In this document: positions 40,415 to 51,229 of the stretch, one piece after another
Layout of the letters: every line of letters begins with the position of its first letter
Position numbering within the stretch: the stretch's first letter is position 1
NCBI GenBank assembly: GCA_903632075.3
Contig: CAHIKZ030005498.1
Coordinates: 1,822,501-1,886,500 of the forward strand
Length of the DNA stretch: 64,000 nt
Source of the DNA: Acanthosepion pharaonis
Lineage: Eukaryota > Mollusca > Cephalopoda > Sepiida > Sepiidae
Direction: 5' to 3'
Program-made: the position numbers and the translations under genes
Notes under the pieces: model-generated
Database searches by the model: none
What the model saw: only the letters and a program-made list of their open reading frames with translations
What the model was told of the DNA's origin: nothing

Positions 40415-40910
40415 CTGGGTAAGACGATAAACTACATCCGGCAGCAAGACCTTTGATCAGGAGGTTTTGACGAGCGTGGAAGCACCTCTTAATTGCTGGT
40501 GTTCCCAGGTCCACCCTGACTCGGGATGGCAGCACCTGTTAGGGTCCCAGCTATGGTCAAATAGTTAACCCCCAAACTGGGGTCAAAACACTGTGAAAGG
40601 ATAAAAATAGGTTTTAATACCAGAAATACTTTTTTGGGGAAAATTATTACGAGCAGTACATTTTTTTTTAAAAAGAAAAATTATTAGCAGTAATAGATTT
40701 GTGGGGGAAAAAAAAACTTACCAGCTATACATTTTAAAAAAACTACCAGCCATACATTTTAAAAAAAAAATTACCAGCTATACATTTAAAAGAAAAAAAT
40801 TAACAGTTATATATTTAAAAAAAAAAAAAATTACCAGCACTACATATTACCCGCAATAAAAATCTTGTTAGCATTAAATAACCCATTGATATGCCGTAAA
40901 ACAAAGCAGA
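40415..40910 (-). repeat. family P element, right arm of a large inverted pair
   Basis: CCTGGGTAAGACGATAAACT, GAGCGTGGAAGCACCTCTTA, TTCCCAGGTCCACCCTGACT and TAGGGTCCCAGCTATGGTCA, then TTACCAGC(T/A)ATACATTT units and AAATAACCCATTGATATGCC. Confidence 0.85.
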
Positions 40911-40915
40911 CCTAC

Positions 40916-40919
<4 letters not shown>

Positions 40920-40947
<28 letters not shown>
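40920..40947. repeat. (TA)n microsatellite
   Basis: Simple repeat. 40.95-41.5 kb is otherwise unassigned. Confidence 0.95.
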
Positions 40948-41514
40948 CATACCTTTATCTTGAAAGTATAAAATTATGTACAAAATATCTGTAGTTGAAG
41001 CCATAAATTTACGTACAAAATATTTAGATTTCGACATTAAATAACGCCAAACAAAATCAACCAACAAACCAAAACTTTCTCGTTAAAAATAGCACTGTAG
41101 TCCCCATTTTTCTTAAATATTCATTGTCTTTCCATTGGCATCCTTAAATTTCGACGATCGTGCTACATTTCGGCAGTTTTAAGTCTCTTCATCATATCTG
41201 AGGAGATGTTCCAACATTGGCTGTCATATTAGAGATTAGATAACTGCAGTGTATACTAAATCGAGATCTCACCTCACAGTCTGCCTGACGCACGTGATTT
41301 CGCACAGGTGTACGGCATGGCCTTTTGTTTAATTTATGTTTTCCCTCTGCGCGCACCTCCACCCTCATTAATATCACTTTTAGTCTATTGGGATGCGCCC
41401 TGTTTGTTTTTCAGTTATCTCCCCTGGTTCTCGTTTCAGCGTTAAGGAGGCTCTCTTGAGAAACTTGATATATCATCGTGCGTTGTTTTAACGTGGGGAG
41501 GGTAAAAAGAAAAG

Positions 41515-41516
<2 letters not shown>

Positions 41517-41584
<68 letters not shown>

Positions 41585-41671
41585 ATAGGTGTGAATATGT
41601 CTAATGATATATAGATGTTTCACGATAACAAGTTTATTTATTTGAATTAACTGGTCCGCGGAATAAATTAT

Positions 41672-41702
<31 letters not shown>
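41517..41702. repeat. two (TA)n tracts
   Basis: 41517-41580 and 41675-41702, with a short AT-rich spacer. Confidence 0.95.
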
Positions 41703-41884
41703 ATAAATTTTTTTTTTTTTTTTAGAATAATTGTTTTACATTAGCATTCATTTAACTTTTCTTTATTCACTGCCTTTGTCTGGATCGAAAAATATTATTG
41801 ATTCTTAAAATTTCAGAAGTGGGATACTTTTCAAAATAAAAGTACGGTTTCGAATCGCTCCCTATTAGTTATCTTTACTTTCAG

Positions 41885-41962
41885 GGCTGACGGCCACATC
41901 ACATTGAAAGTTAAGCAACGTCACGCTTGGCCTGTACCTAGATGGGTGGCCACTTGGGGATA
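41885..41962 (+). pseudogene. 5S rRNA-derived sequence, internally deleted
   Basis: GGCTGACGGCCACATCACAT, AAGTTAAGCAACGTC and CTAGATGGGTGGCCACTTGG correspond in order to the 5' end, the internal A-box region and the C-box region of eukaryotic 5S rRNA. About 25 bases between the first two blocks are missing and the 3' end is replaced by a SINE body at about 41963. Not a functional 5S gene. Confidence 0.85.
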
Positions 41963-42080
41963 TTGTTAATTGGAGAGCCGAGTTTTATTTCCAGTTAGGT
42001 TCGTTAGATTTACTTACATGTAAATACTCTTGGGAAAGGTATGAATCCACATCTTCTCCCCAGCTATGGGTTAATTAATA
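41963..42080 (+). mobile_element. SINE family A body fused to the 5S-like head
   Basis: GGAGAGCCGAGTTTTATTTC, TTACTTACATGTAAATACTC, TTGGGAAAGGTATGAATCC and CCCCAGCTATGGG match 30.71-30.80 kb. Begins exactly where the 5S similarity ends. Confidence 0.75.
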
Positions 42081-42084
42081 TGAC

Positions 42085-42545
42085 TTGTATCCTTATTATC
42101 GATAAAAACCTCTTACAATATAAAAAAAATTCTGGCTTTAAATAACCCGCAAAGGGTTGATAAGCCGTAGAAAACGAATCAATAAAACACTGATTAGCTA
42201 CACAGGCATGTCTTTTAGAATTATTTACATTCTCTGGAATAGAAATGTATAGAAACTACTGTGGCCACAAAGTGAGGGACAAGTTTATACATGGATTTTA
42301 ATATAGAGTTGATCCCCCATTTCATATCCATATAATATTTGTATATCAAATTATGGTTAGGTATGATTTAACCACTCCCCGCTCCAACCAATTATAGTTT
42401 AATTAGCAAGACTTGTATCGCTAAAACCATTATCTCCAAAAAAGAAAAAAAAAAAAAAACGAAGAAAATGTTCTTGCAATCTGAAAATATTTTTCTGGCT
42501 TTAAATAACCCGCTAAGGGTTGATAAGCCATAAACTCTGTTTACG
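42085..42545 (+). repeat. two direct copies of a TTTAAATAACCCGC repeat
   Basis: TCTGGCTTTAAATAACCCGC(A/T)AAGGGTTGATAAGCC occurs at 42131 and 42491, each preceded by an A(T)TTAG/ATTAATATGACTTGTATC segment. Related words are at 40.87 and 61.54 kb. Confidence 0.7.
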
Positions 42546-42694
42546 TCACTGATAACTGGGGGTACCATTACGAATTAGGGAAACAACAGCAAGAGTCAAC
42601 GTCAATGTGTGGACAACTTTATTTAAATCCTACCGCTTTTTGCTTTCTTGCCTGGGTACGACGAAGTGAGTTTGTGGTACTTATGAATATACAT

Positions 42695-42990
42695 GTACAA
42701 ACAGTATCTGTCTATATTTCTAAGATGAGGTATTAAGTACACTATTTACATTATTCGGACTATTGTCCTCATCTTTGTCGCCATATTTATTACAATGTTT
42801 CGGCTTCTGTCTATATTTCTGAGATGAGGTATTATGTACACTATTTACATTATTCGGACTATTGTCCTCATCTTTGTCGCCATATTTATTACAACGCTTC
42901 GGCCTTTTAGTATCTGCCTATATTTCTAAGATGAGGTATTATGTACGATATTTATATTATTCGGACTATTGTCCTCATCTTTGTCATCAA
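42695..42990 (-). repeat. family J partial units in tandem, three copies
   Basis: TTCGGACTATTGTCCTCATC occurs at about 42756, 42856 and 42960, with ATTTCT(A/G)AGATGAGGTATTA before each. Copies 1 and 2 end in ATTACAA(T/C)G(T/C)TTCGGC, that is, the GCCGAAACGTTGTAAT end of the hammerhead-like core on the minus strand. The CTGAAGA strand is missing. Confidence 0.8.
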
Positions 42991-43149
42991 AGTGTTTGGG
43001 TCCTGTCACTGGAACTTTTTTTTTGTTTTTTTATTTAAACATAAACTACATTTACATTTTATTCAATTATGTAAAGAACTGTTCGTTAACCATTACATAT
43101 TTGGAAAGGATATTAGAATAATCCATAACTTATACTGGCAGCAAACCCC

Positions 43150-43960
43150 TTGTAACTCAGTAAATGTACAAAAACCGAAAGGGGTGTACGACAAGGATGC
43201 GTCTTCTCACCAGACGTATTCAACCTATAGGTTGAGGCGATTCTGAGATAATTAGAAGTTTTACGAGGGTTCATTATTGGCGGCTACAATCTTGACAGCA
43301 TAAGATATGCAAATGACGTAGTCTTGATAGCTTACACGGAAAAGAAACTATTAGAACATCTACAGAAGGTAGTTAAGGAAAGCGAGAAGAAAGGACTAAG
43401 CATCAATTGCTGGAAAACAGAGCACATGGTTGCTAACAAAATGAAGAAACCCAACATGTAAAGTACAAATTGAAGAGACAAAAATCAAGTAAATACAATA
43501 ATTTAAATAAGTGGTGAGTATTTTAACAGAAGACGGAAAGTGCGACACTGAAATCTGAGGGTGCACTGCCATAACGAAAGATGCCTTCCAAAAGCTAAGC
43601 AAAGTATTAAGAAACATTGAAAAAAATCGTAAGAAACGAAGGAAAGACTACTGAACTGTTGTGTAATATCAGTCCTCCTATGTAGCACTGAATGCTGAAC
43701 AATCTCTTCACAGACGAAAACAAGAGAAATCTGGTTCTACATAACGACGAAGTTTTAGAGAAAATGGAAACAAAATAGCCATTAACATCAAGAAGAGACA
43801 ATTGTAATTTCTCGGGCCCATTGAGGTAAGATGGCTTGGAAAATCTGATACTCAAAGGACAGATGGCCAGATGAAAACAACGCATCACCTTGCGTGCTTC
43901 AGTAAATGGATAGCAGAAGAAAGTATAGAAGCGATAAAATAAATACACGTTTCTCAAGCC
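43150..43960 (+). pseudogene. RTE-type LINE ORF2, RT C-terminal half
   Basis: From about 43180: KGVRQGC then VFSPDVFNL (RT motif B region), a stop, GFIIGGYNLDSIRYAND (catalytic YADD changed to YAND at 43306-43317), VVLIAYTEKKLLEHLQKVV, KKGLSINCWKTEHMV, then in other frames FKYLVSILTEDGKCDTEI, ITKDAFQKLSKVLRN, and LIKKRQL-FLG-like and WIAEESIEAIK near 43.9 kb. Best-preserved RTE copy here, with stops, frameshifts and a lost catalytic Asp. No 5' endonuclease attached. Confidence 0.9.
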
Positions 43961-44011
43961 AGGTCAGTACTTAGATGGGAAACGGTTTCAGAACAGCTGG
44001 TACTGTAAGTA

Positions 44012-44148
44012 AAGTAAAGTGATTGCTAAGCTTAGCTTCGATGTAGTACAAGGCCAAAAGTATGGAGCAATCAGTGAGAATCGAACTCCTTACTTGGTTG
44101 TAAATGTTCTATTGAGACAAGCTTGGTAACCATTACACGACGTTGAGG
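44012..44148 (-). mobile_element. SINE family B, inverted copy
   Basis: Minus strand: CGTGTAATGGTTACCAAGCT (A box), GAGTTCGATTCTCACTGA (B box), TTTGGCCTTGTACTACATCG, AAGCTAAGCTTAGC. Confidence 0.8.
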
Positions 44149-44275
44149 AAATCTTTGTGAATCAGAAATCCGAAGACTTGACTCCTTGTTTACATATTAG
44201 GAAATTCCTCTTTAGCATATATGAGACTGAATAAAAAAAAAATATATATCAAGTAACCCCACCATCGATACTCAT

Positions 44276-44625
44276 TTTTTCTTCTTTCTCTTCTTTTTCT
44301 TTCTCTTCTTTTTCTTTCTCTTCTTTTTCTTTCTCTTCTTTTTCTTTGTCTTCTTTTTCTTTCTCTTCTTTTTCTTTCTCTTCTTTTTCTTTCTCTTCTT
44401 TTTCTTTCTCTTCTTTTTCTTTCTCTTCTTTTTCTTTCTCTTCTTTTTCTTTCTCTTCTTTTTCTTTCTCTTCTTTTTCTTTCTCTTCTTTTTTTCTTCT
44501 TTTTCTTTGTCTTCTTTTCTTTGTCTTCTTTTTTTTCTTTCTTCTTTTCTTTGTCTTCTTTTTTCTTTTTTCTCTTCTTTTTTTTTTCTTCTTTTCTTTC
44601 ATTTACTTTTTTCTTCTTTTTTCAC
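44276..44625. repeat. 15-bp polypyrimidine minisatellite
   Basis: TTCTTTTTCTTTCTC repeated about 15 times, then degenerate T/C/G. Period 15 gives minus-strand KEEKE frames, which are not a gene. Confidence 0.95.
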
Positions 44626-44711
44626 GTGTGTATTGAGCACTTTTTAATACTACTGTTTCCTTGGTCTTTCAACTCTTCTTAACTTTTAACCTACTTTTTA
44701 TATATTTTTTA

Positions 44712-44712
44712 T

Positions 44713-44779
<67 letters not shown>

Positions 44780-44880
44780 CTAAACGTCCGATTGCTTCAA
44801 GTCGGAATCGAAACCCGACCGATTTGGCATCAGTCAAATACTACCCCTTAGCTATCTTCGCGAGAAAGGAAATTTGGGTT

Positions 44881-44948
<68 letters not shown>
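44712..44948. repeat. (TA)n tracts flanking a SINE C fragment
   Basis: TA at 44716-44778 and 44883-44948. Between them TGCTAAACGTCCGATTGCTT and GGAATCGAAACCCGACCGAT, a minus-strand family C SINE copy. Confidence 0.85.
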
Positions 44949-44953
<5 letters not shown>

Positions 44954-44956
44954 TAT

Positions 44957-45163
44957 AAATTAATTGATTTAAAATATGTTTTTTTTTTTTTTTATTTCGC
45001 TACACAGTTCTAAAAAGTTACTCCAAAAATTCGCTTGAGGATGAAATGGAATTAATGTATCTAATTTAATTACAAAATTAAATTCGGGGCTTTTACCTTA
45101 CATTTTTGAAACATGGTTAGAACTGTGTAGCGAAAAAAAACATTTTAAATCAATTAATTTAGA
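44957..45163. repeat. foldback repeat
   Basis: AAATTAATTGATTTAAAATA..TTTCGCTACACAGTTCT (left) and AGAACTGTGTAGCG..CATTTTAAATCAATTAATTT (right) are inverted, arms about 55 and 44 bp. The centre has CGCTTGAGGATGAAATGG. Related to 16.2-16.34 kb. Confidence 0.85.
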
Positions 45164-45252
45164 ATATTAATGCTCTGTAAATTTACATTGAGCACTATTT
45201 TATAAAAATATCTATAAGAACACCGGATTATATATCTTACTTTTCTTTCTTT

Positions 45253-45257
<5 letters not shown>

Positions 45258-45332
<75 letters not shown>
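45258..45332. repeat. (TA)n microsatellite
   Basis: About 74 bp. Confidence 0.97.
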
Positions 45333-45334
45333 TA

Positions 45335-45715
45335 CAGTTTAAAAGTTTACAGAAAGCCCCAGAATTACCAAGAGATGAACAGAAAAGTGAAAAAGAAAAA
45401 TGAAAAACATGTCTGAGGATTATGGAAAAAAAAAACAATGGAACCAATTATCAAACTTATACATTGACAAACATTTGCAACAAATGCCAAAAAAACTGTA
45501 CTGCAGTCATCAAGGCAAAAGGAGGCTATTTTGACGAGGATCAAAATTTAATCAGAAAAATGTTTTTTTGTTATAATGAAATTTCTAATAACAATCATGA
45601 CTCACTCAGTCATATGTATAATAATTTTCTCTCCTTTAAAGTACAAAACAACTACTTTTGGGCCAATTTAAAAAAATACCGGCTGCCTTCAAAATTACCA
45701 ATTGTAGTTCTCGTG
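45335..45715. other. unassigned
   Basis: An open frame from 45422 contains YQTYTLTNICNKCQKNCTAV then unassigned sequence. Not recognised, and it ends in a TA tract. Confidence 0.3.
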
Positions 45716-45717
45716 CG

Positions 45718-45719
45718 TG

Positions 45720-45758
<39 letters not shown>

Positions 45759-45811
45759 CTGTGTATGAATGTGTTTGTTATATATATATATAATATATAT
45801 ATAACACATTT

Positions 45812-45902
<91 letters not shown>

Positions 45903-45909
45903 CACATTT

Positions 45910-45940
<31 letters not shown>

Positions 45941-46010
45941 CACATTTACATATATATATATATATATATAACACATTTACAATATATATATATATATATA
46001 TAACACATTT

Positions 46011-46041
<31 letters not shown>

Positions 46042-46102
46042 CACATTTACAATATATATATATAACACATTTACAATATATATATATATATATATATATA
46101 TG
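45718..46102. repeat. (TA)n with seven AACACATTTACA islands
   Basis: The 12-bp word occurs at about 45802, 45901, 45939, 45970, 46000, 46040 and 46064, separated by TA runs of about 12 to 85 bp. Confidence 0.9.
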
Positions 46103-46104
46103 TG

Positions 46105-46585
46105 AATGTATTTGTTATGTATGAAATGGGCGGATGATTATCCCTTGTCTATTGGCATTCTCGTTTTATCTCGCCCTAGTTATACTTCATTTTTTTTTTT
46201 TTATATCGCCGTCCCTCGTGAATGCACGAAAGAAATAAAGGGGTCTTTTTCATTGCAATTTTTTCTTCTTCTCTTTTAATAATAAAAAAAAAAAACTATC
46301 CGCATTTTGTTTCATGGTGGGAGATCTTGGGGAAAAAAAAACGGAAAGAGAAAAAGAAAAAAGCAACCTCGGTTTAAAAAGCTCGAATTCTGCAGAGAAG
46401 CAGGTGACGAGGGATTTGCTGTGTTTTGTGGGTGGGAGAATAGCTGTTTGTCCATGATCGCCTCAGACATCCCCACTCCAATCCGCAAACACACCTTCCC
46501 CAGAAAACTTTCTACCGGTTTAACGCTTCGGGATCACACGGGCTACATGTTATCTCCTTTTTTTTTTATCTAGATACACACGAAA
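46105..46585. other. unassigned
   Basis: An 88-codon frame (46307-46573) begins with a K-rich low-complexity stretch. No domain recognised. Confidence 0.35.

Positions 46586-46587
<2 letters not shown>

Positions 46588-46632
<45 letters not shown>
46588..46632. repeat. (TA)n microsatellite
   Basis: About 44 bp. Confidence 0.95.
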
Positions 46633-46638
<6 letters not shown>

Positions 46639-46844
46639 CACTATTGAGATTAACATTCCTTTTAATGATAGTTGAAAGTATACGACCAAAAATATTAGGG
46701 ACTTTATAGTTTCCTTCACAAATTTGATCTGGATATAAAATGTATACTCCAACTGGATTGGTTGCTTCTACGATGTATCAACCTATTGAATCATTTAATG
46801 TCTATATTTAATGATATTTAAATAGTCTTCTATTTAAAGTTTGC

Positions 46845-47765
46845 CATTTGATATATTAAACTGGTTGATAAATTCCTTAATCTCTAATAAGGAAGGGATA
46901 AACTATTCCTCTATGCTTTCCTCAATACAATGCCTATCATTTGATCTCCTTCATACAAGGCCTATCATCTAAAACGTTACGAAACAGTTTCCACACAAAC
47001 AACCTCAAATATAGAATCTAATGTCTTGAAAATAAATTCTTCATTATTTTCCTATTTTTAAATTGCATGACTAATCTCCTCTTATTAAAGTAGAAAGTGC
47101 ACTCCAAACTTTCAGTTATTCTACAAGTGAGTCCCTAAGTAACAAAGGTTGAGAAACACTGATATATATGTATATATTTCTCATTAAAATATTTAGACAA
47201 GTTTTGACAACTTATTTTGAATTATATATTCTTCTCTTTTATCCTAGAATAATGACGAACACGACAATTTTTGTCTTCGGAAAAACAAGACTCTGATGAC
47301 AAGATTGTTTTAATGTCGAAAGTTCTCGGATTAAAATGAATATGAATCAACATGGTAATTTTCTTTCTTCCTTTAATAAGGCCACTAAGAAACTTGTCCG
47401 TAATTCTGAGAGGATCCTATTCAAAATAAGGAGACAAAACTTTTCTAAATTATTTAATAAGCTCAAGTCTTAATGAAAACATGCTGCCAAAATATATGCT
47501 ATATATATATATATATATATAGAAAATGGGTTAAAGATATCTAGAGACGTCAAACACATAGATTTCATGTTTAAGTTGAGTCTTTGTCATTTGAGATTTC
47601 AAACGGGATGTTAAATTCCGTAATGTTTAATAAAAGAGGGTATAAACCTTTCCTCTTTGCTTTCCTGAAGGCATAACATAAAAGCTTTATCATTCAAAAA
47701 GTTACAAAGAGACATCAAGCACAGTTTTCTCACAAGCAACCTTAAATATACAATGTAATGTCTTA
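46845..47765 (+). repeat. pair of diverged direct repeats, about 170 bp each
   Basis: Copies at about 46848-47035 and 47585-47765. Both have a TTGATAAATTCC/GTTAAATTCCGTAAT start, AT(A)AAC(T/C)(A/T)TTCCTC(T)(A/T)TGCTTTCCT, CACAA(A/G)CAACCT(C/T)AAATATA and AATGTCTT. Sequence between them includes the decayed hammerhead-like relic at 47.29-47.33 kb (CTGATGACA..TGTCGAAAG). Confidence 0.6.
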
Positions 47766-47867
47766 GTCAGTTATGTACCATGCATAATACACGCTTAGGC
47801 GATCGTGTATCCTTCGATACATGACTAATGAGGCAGATTTTTTTCCCGCAGAAGGTTGCCATTTCTT

Positions 47868-48062
47868 TCTGAGGTAGACCAGTTACCATCTAACGCTATA
47901 GAACTGGCTCTGTTCCGTTATTTACCCATAGCTGGTGGTAGAAGATTTATACCTTTCCCAAGGGTATTAGCACGTAAGTGAATCTAACGGATTCGACTGG
48001 AATTCGAACTTGGCTCTCCGATTCCTTAATCCGAGCTGCTATCCATTATTTCATTGCTGTCG
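47868..48062 (-). mobile_element. SINE family A, 5' half, inverted
   Basis: TACCCATAGCTGGTGGTAGA, CCTTTCCCAAGGGTATTAGC and GGAATTCGAACTTGGCTCTC (B box on minus), then GCTATCCATTATTTCATTGC (A box on minus). Confidence 0.85.
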
Positions 48063-48124
48063 CTCTCTCTCTCTATATATATATATATCACCCCCACTGC
48101 TATCTCTCTTTCTCAAACTTTGAC

Positions 48125-48125
48125 T

Positions 48126-48172
<47 letters not shown>
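48125..48172. repeat. (CTAT)n microsatellite
   Basis: About 12 copies. Confidence 0.95.
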
Positions 48173-48325
48173 GTGTGCCTGTACATAGAACTTTCGTCTT
48201 TAAATGTCTCCCATGTCTGCACACACCGACAATACATTATGTTACTACCCTCCTAGGCTTGCAGTATATGTTCGATCTTAAGACAGAGGCATCGCAAGCG
48301 AGCAAATATCTATGTGAACATATAT

Positions 48326-48333
<8 letters not shown>

Positions 48334-48374
<41 letters not shown>
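48334..48374. repeat. (TA)n microsatellite
   Basis: About 40 bp. Confidence 0.95.
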
Positions 48375-48376
<2 letters not shown>

Positions 48377-48589
48377 CTAAAAAACAAAGGGAAATAATTA
48401 TGACAATAACTTTTTTTTCTCTTCATGTGATATATCTCCTTATATAATACTCGATATGTCTTTTTTCTTTTCTTTTCTTTTTTTATTTTTTTAATAGCCC
48501 CTTCCCCGGCTTAGGCGTGTATATCCTTTTTTTCCGGAACCGCCTTTTTTAGGCACGGACTAATAAACGTTCAAAAACCATCTACTGCC

Positions 48590-49135
48590 GTGTTTATACG
48601 CCGATTTTGATTCCATTTTATGCCCTTCTTAGCTTGGTTCTTTAGTTACTATATTAAAAGCACATAACTCGTAGACGTGTTAGCCACCGCCCGGGTACCT
48701 CAAGGTACCTCAGTTTCTTAGTTACTATATTAAAAGCAAATAAAATTTCCCAAAATAATTACTGGGGAAAAGGTTAACATGATCACAAGAGATGCACCGA
48801 GGTTTCTGCTTTGAGTAAGTATTTATGCGTAAGATGTGCACATCCAATTCGGACTCTGCTCAGAACCATGTCCTGTCTTCGATCAGGTAATGGTCCTTTA
48901 TTTTCCATTTTGATTATCGACTGATATTTGTAGTTTGAAAACATATCCCAAATTGATTCTTTTTATGTCCTTCTGAACCTGAAACGAGTCCACTTGTCAA
49001 CTCATACGCCTGGTAGACGTGTTAGCCATCGCCCGGGTACCTCAGTTTCTAAGTTACTATATTAAAAATTCGTCTGAAAATGGAAGATTTTTCCCAAAAT
49101 AATTGTCGGGGAAGGGGTTAAGAGATCCTTGCCAA
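48590..49135 (+). repeat. dispersed repeat family K, two tandem copies
   Basis: GACGTGTTAGCCA(C/T)CGCCCGGGTACCTCA, TTAGTTACTATATTAAAA and CCCAAAATAATT(A/G)..GGGGAA occur at about 48.67-48.78 and 49.02-49.13 kb. A third copy is at 50.47-50.66 kb. Both flank RTE remnants and may be part of the same retroelement. Confidence 0.75.
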
Positions 49136-49189
49136 ACAGGAAACCCGGAAAAAATTCAACCTGAAGACGATACATTCCAGAAATTTTTT

Positions 49190-50420
49190 AAATATTTTTG
49201 TCGATGTGTCGGTATTAAAAACTCTGTAAAAACTCAAATAAAGAAAAAGAATAGGAACAAATTAAGAGTTCGACAATGAAACGTAAGTGATAAGCATTTT
49301 TCCGTTAAAAAAAATCCAAGTTAGGCGATTTAATTAAAGTGTTTCGTAATGCGTTTTTAACAGAGGATGGAAAATGCGAGATTCGAACATGCATTGGACT
49401 TGCACAAGAAGCATTTCAAAAGCTAAGATGTTGAGAAAAGGGAAAAAAATGTCGTTAGAAACAAAGACAAGAGTACTCTTCTGTTATCTGTTATCCATCC
49501 TCTTATATAGCAGTGAATGTTTAATAATTCACCCAAGGAGGAGGAAAAACTAGAAGCAGCAGAAATGTTGTTCTCCAGAAGGCTACTGAAAATTCCATGG
49601 AAGGAGCGAGTAAGCAACAAGGAAACCTTAAAGAAAATGGCAAGAGAAACCATACTTCAGCTGTCTTTTCATGATTCTCAGTAGAAGTTCTTCGGACACA
49701 TGATGAGGAAGGAGGGCTTGGAAAGCTTAATCCTCACGGGAGAGGGCGTGTAAACAACAAGGAAGAATTAAAGAAAATGGTAAAAGAAAGAATACTTCTA
49801 CTCAGAATCAGGGGGGAAAAAAGCGAAAAACTTTGGACACATAATGAGGAAGGGCAGCTTGGCGAACTTAACCCTCACGGGACGGAGCGAGTAAGCAACA
49901 AGGAAGTCTTAAAGAAAATGGCAAGAGAAAAGAGACTTCTACTCAGAATCAGGAAAAGACAGCTGAAATTCCTTGGACACATAATGAGAAACTTGGGCTT
50001 GGAGAACCTTATCCTCACGGGAGAGAGCGAGTAAACAACAAGGAAGCCTTAAAGAAAATGGCAAGAGAAACAACAGTTCTATTTTTGTCGATATGTGGGT
50101 GTGTGTACAACCCAAATTATGAAAAAGAATGGGAACAAAAAGACAGTTTGACAAACGTAAGTGATAAGCATTTTTCCGTTAAAAGCATATATATGTTAGG
50201 CGATTTAATTAAAGTGTTTCGTAATGCTTTTTTAACAGAGGATGGAAAATGCGACACCGAGATTTGAACATGCATTGGACTTGCACAAGAAGCATTTCAA
50301 AAGCTAAGATGTTGAGAAACGGGAAAAAAATGTCGTTAGAAACAAAGACAAGAGTACTCTTTTGTTATCTTTTATCCATCCTCTTATATAGCAGTTTTTT
50401 CAGACGTCAAAGACGTCCAA
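49190..50420 (+). pseudogene. rearranged RTE-type LINE ORF2 C-terminus with internal tandem repeats
   Basis: Recognisable segments: VFRNAFLTEDGKCE, GLAQEAFQKLRC, MSLETKTRVLFCYLLSILLY (49447-49510), then four 140-bp units from 49601, 49741, 49882 and 50022 (the last partial) encoding VSNKEVLKKMAREKRLLLRI and RKRQLKFLGHIMR-like segments. Then 50.12-50.40 kb repeats the first block (TEDGKCDTEI to SILLYSS). So a segment was tandemly amplified and the flank duplicated. Many stops; not functional. Confidence 0.85.
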
Positions 50421-50464
50421 AACATATTGTTAAAAAACCAGCTATAAACCTAATTATACATCAA

Positions 50465-50660
50465 TCTTTATTCATTTTATGCCCTTCCGAGCTAGAAACG
50501 ACCCCATTTGTCAACTAATACGTCTGGTAGAACTGTTAGCCGCCGCTCGGGTACTTCAAGGTACCTCAGCTTCTTAGTTACCACATTAAAAGCAAATAAA
50601 CAAATTCGTCTGAAAATGAAGTGTTTTTCCCCACAATAATTGGCGGGAAAGGGGATAATT
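50465..50660 (+). repeat. dispersed repeat family K, copy 3
   Basis: GCTAGAAACGACCCCATTTG, GTTAGCCGCCGCTCGGGTAC and ATTCGTCTGAAAATGAAG. Compare 49.0-49.13 kb. Confidence 0.75.
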
Positions 50661-50861
50661 ACTATTTTCTGACTTTGTAGGATGTGGAATTAGTAAATAC
50701 TAAACACTTACAATAGTTCATCGTATGGATCAGTTATAAAAAAAATAATTCTAGGAGAAAATCGTGTTGAACATAGAATAGCTTGCGCCAAAGTTAGTTT
50801 CGCTCAACACCGCAAATTACCATGAAACTAAAACATCAACCTGAAAACTCAAGCCATGACT

Positions 50862-51130
50862 TGCATTATTTACATTATTCGGACTGTTATCCTCATCTTT
50901 ATTGCCGTATTCACAGCGTTTCGGTTGTTGTACGCTCCGGCCTTCTTCAAATGATTGGAATTTCAACCGGAACCCTTTATTTCGTCCACCGGGCTAGATT
51001 GTTCTAGCTCCACGTGCCATGCCTCTTCCAGATGTCTCAGTTATTTCCCTTTAACTCAACTCTCCAAGTTTTCGTTCACCACTGCTGTGACCTGGTATTG
51101 AACTCGCAACTCTTTCGGTTTAGTCACTGG
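50862..51130 (-). repeat. family J copy with hammerhead-like core
   Basis: CGGACTGTTATCCTCATCTT, CAGCGTTTCGG, TTGTTGTACGCTCCGGCCTTCTTC. The minus strand reads GAAGAAGGCCGGAGCGTACA..CCGAAACGCTG. The next 100 bp (CCGGAACCCTTTATTTCGTC) recurs decayed at 61.85 kb. Confidence 0.65.
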
Positions 51131-51229
51131 ATCTAACCAACTGGACCAACTGGACCATGTGTCCGTTGAGGAAATAAAAGATTCGAATTGTATTTGGAAC
51201 TAGAACAATCAAGTACCGTTGGACGAAAT

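Noticed and set aside
41885..41962. Functional 5S rRNA gene
   Set aside because: About 25 internal bases and the 3' end are missing, and it continues into a SINE body.
44249..44602. KEEKE-rich 117-codon minus-strand frame resembling a coiled-coil protein
   Set aside because: Product of a 15-bp minisatellite.
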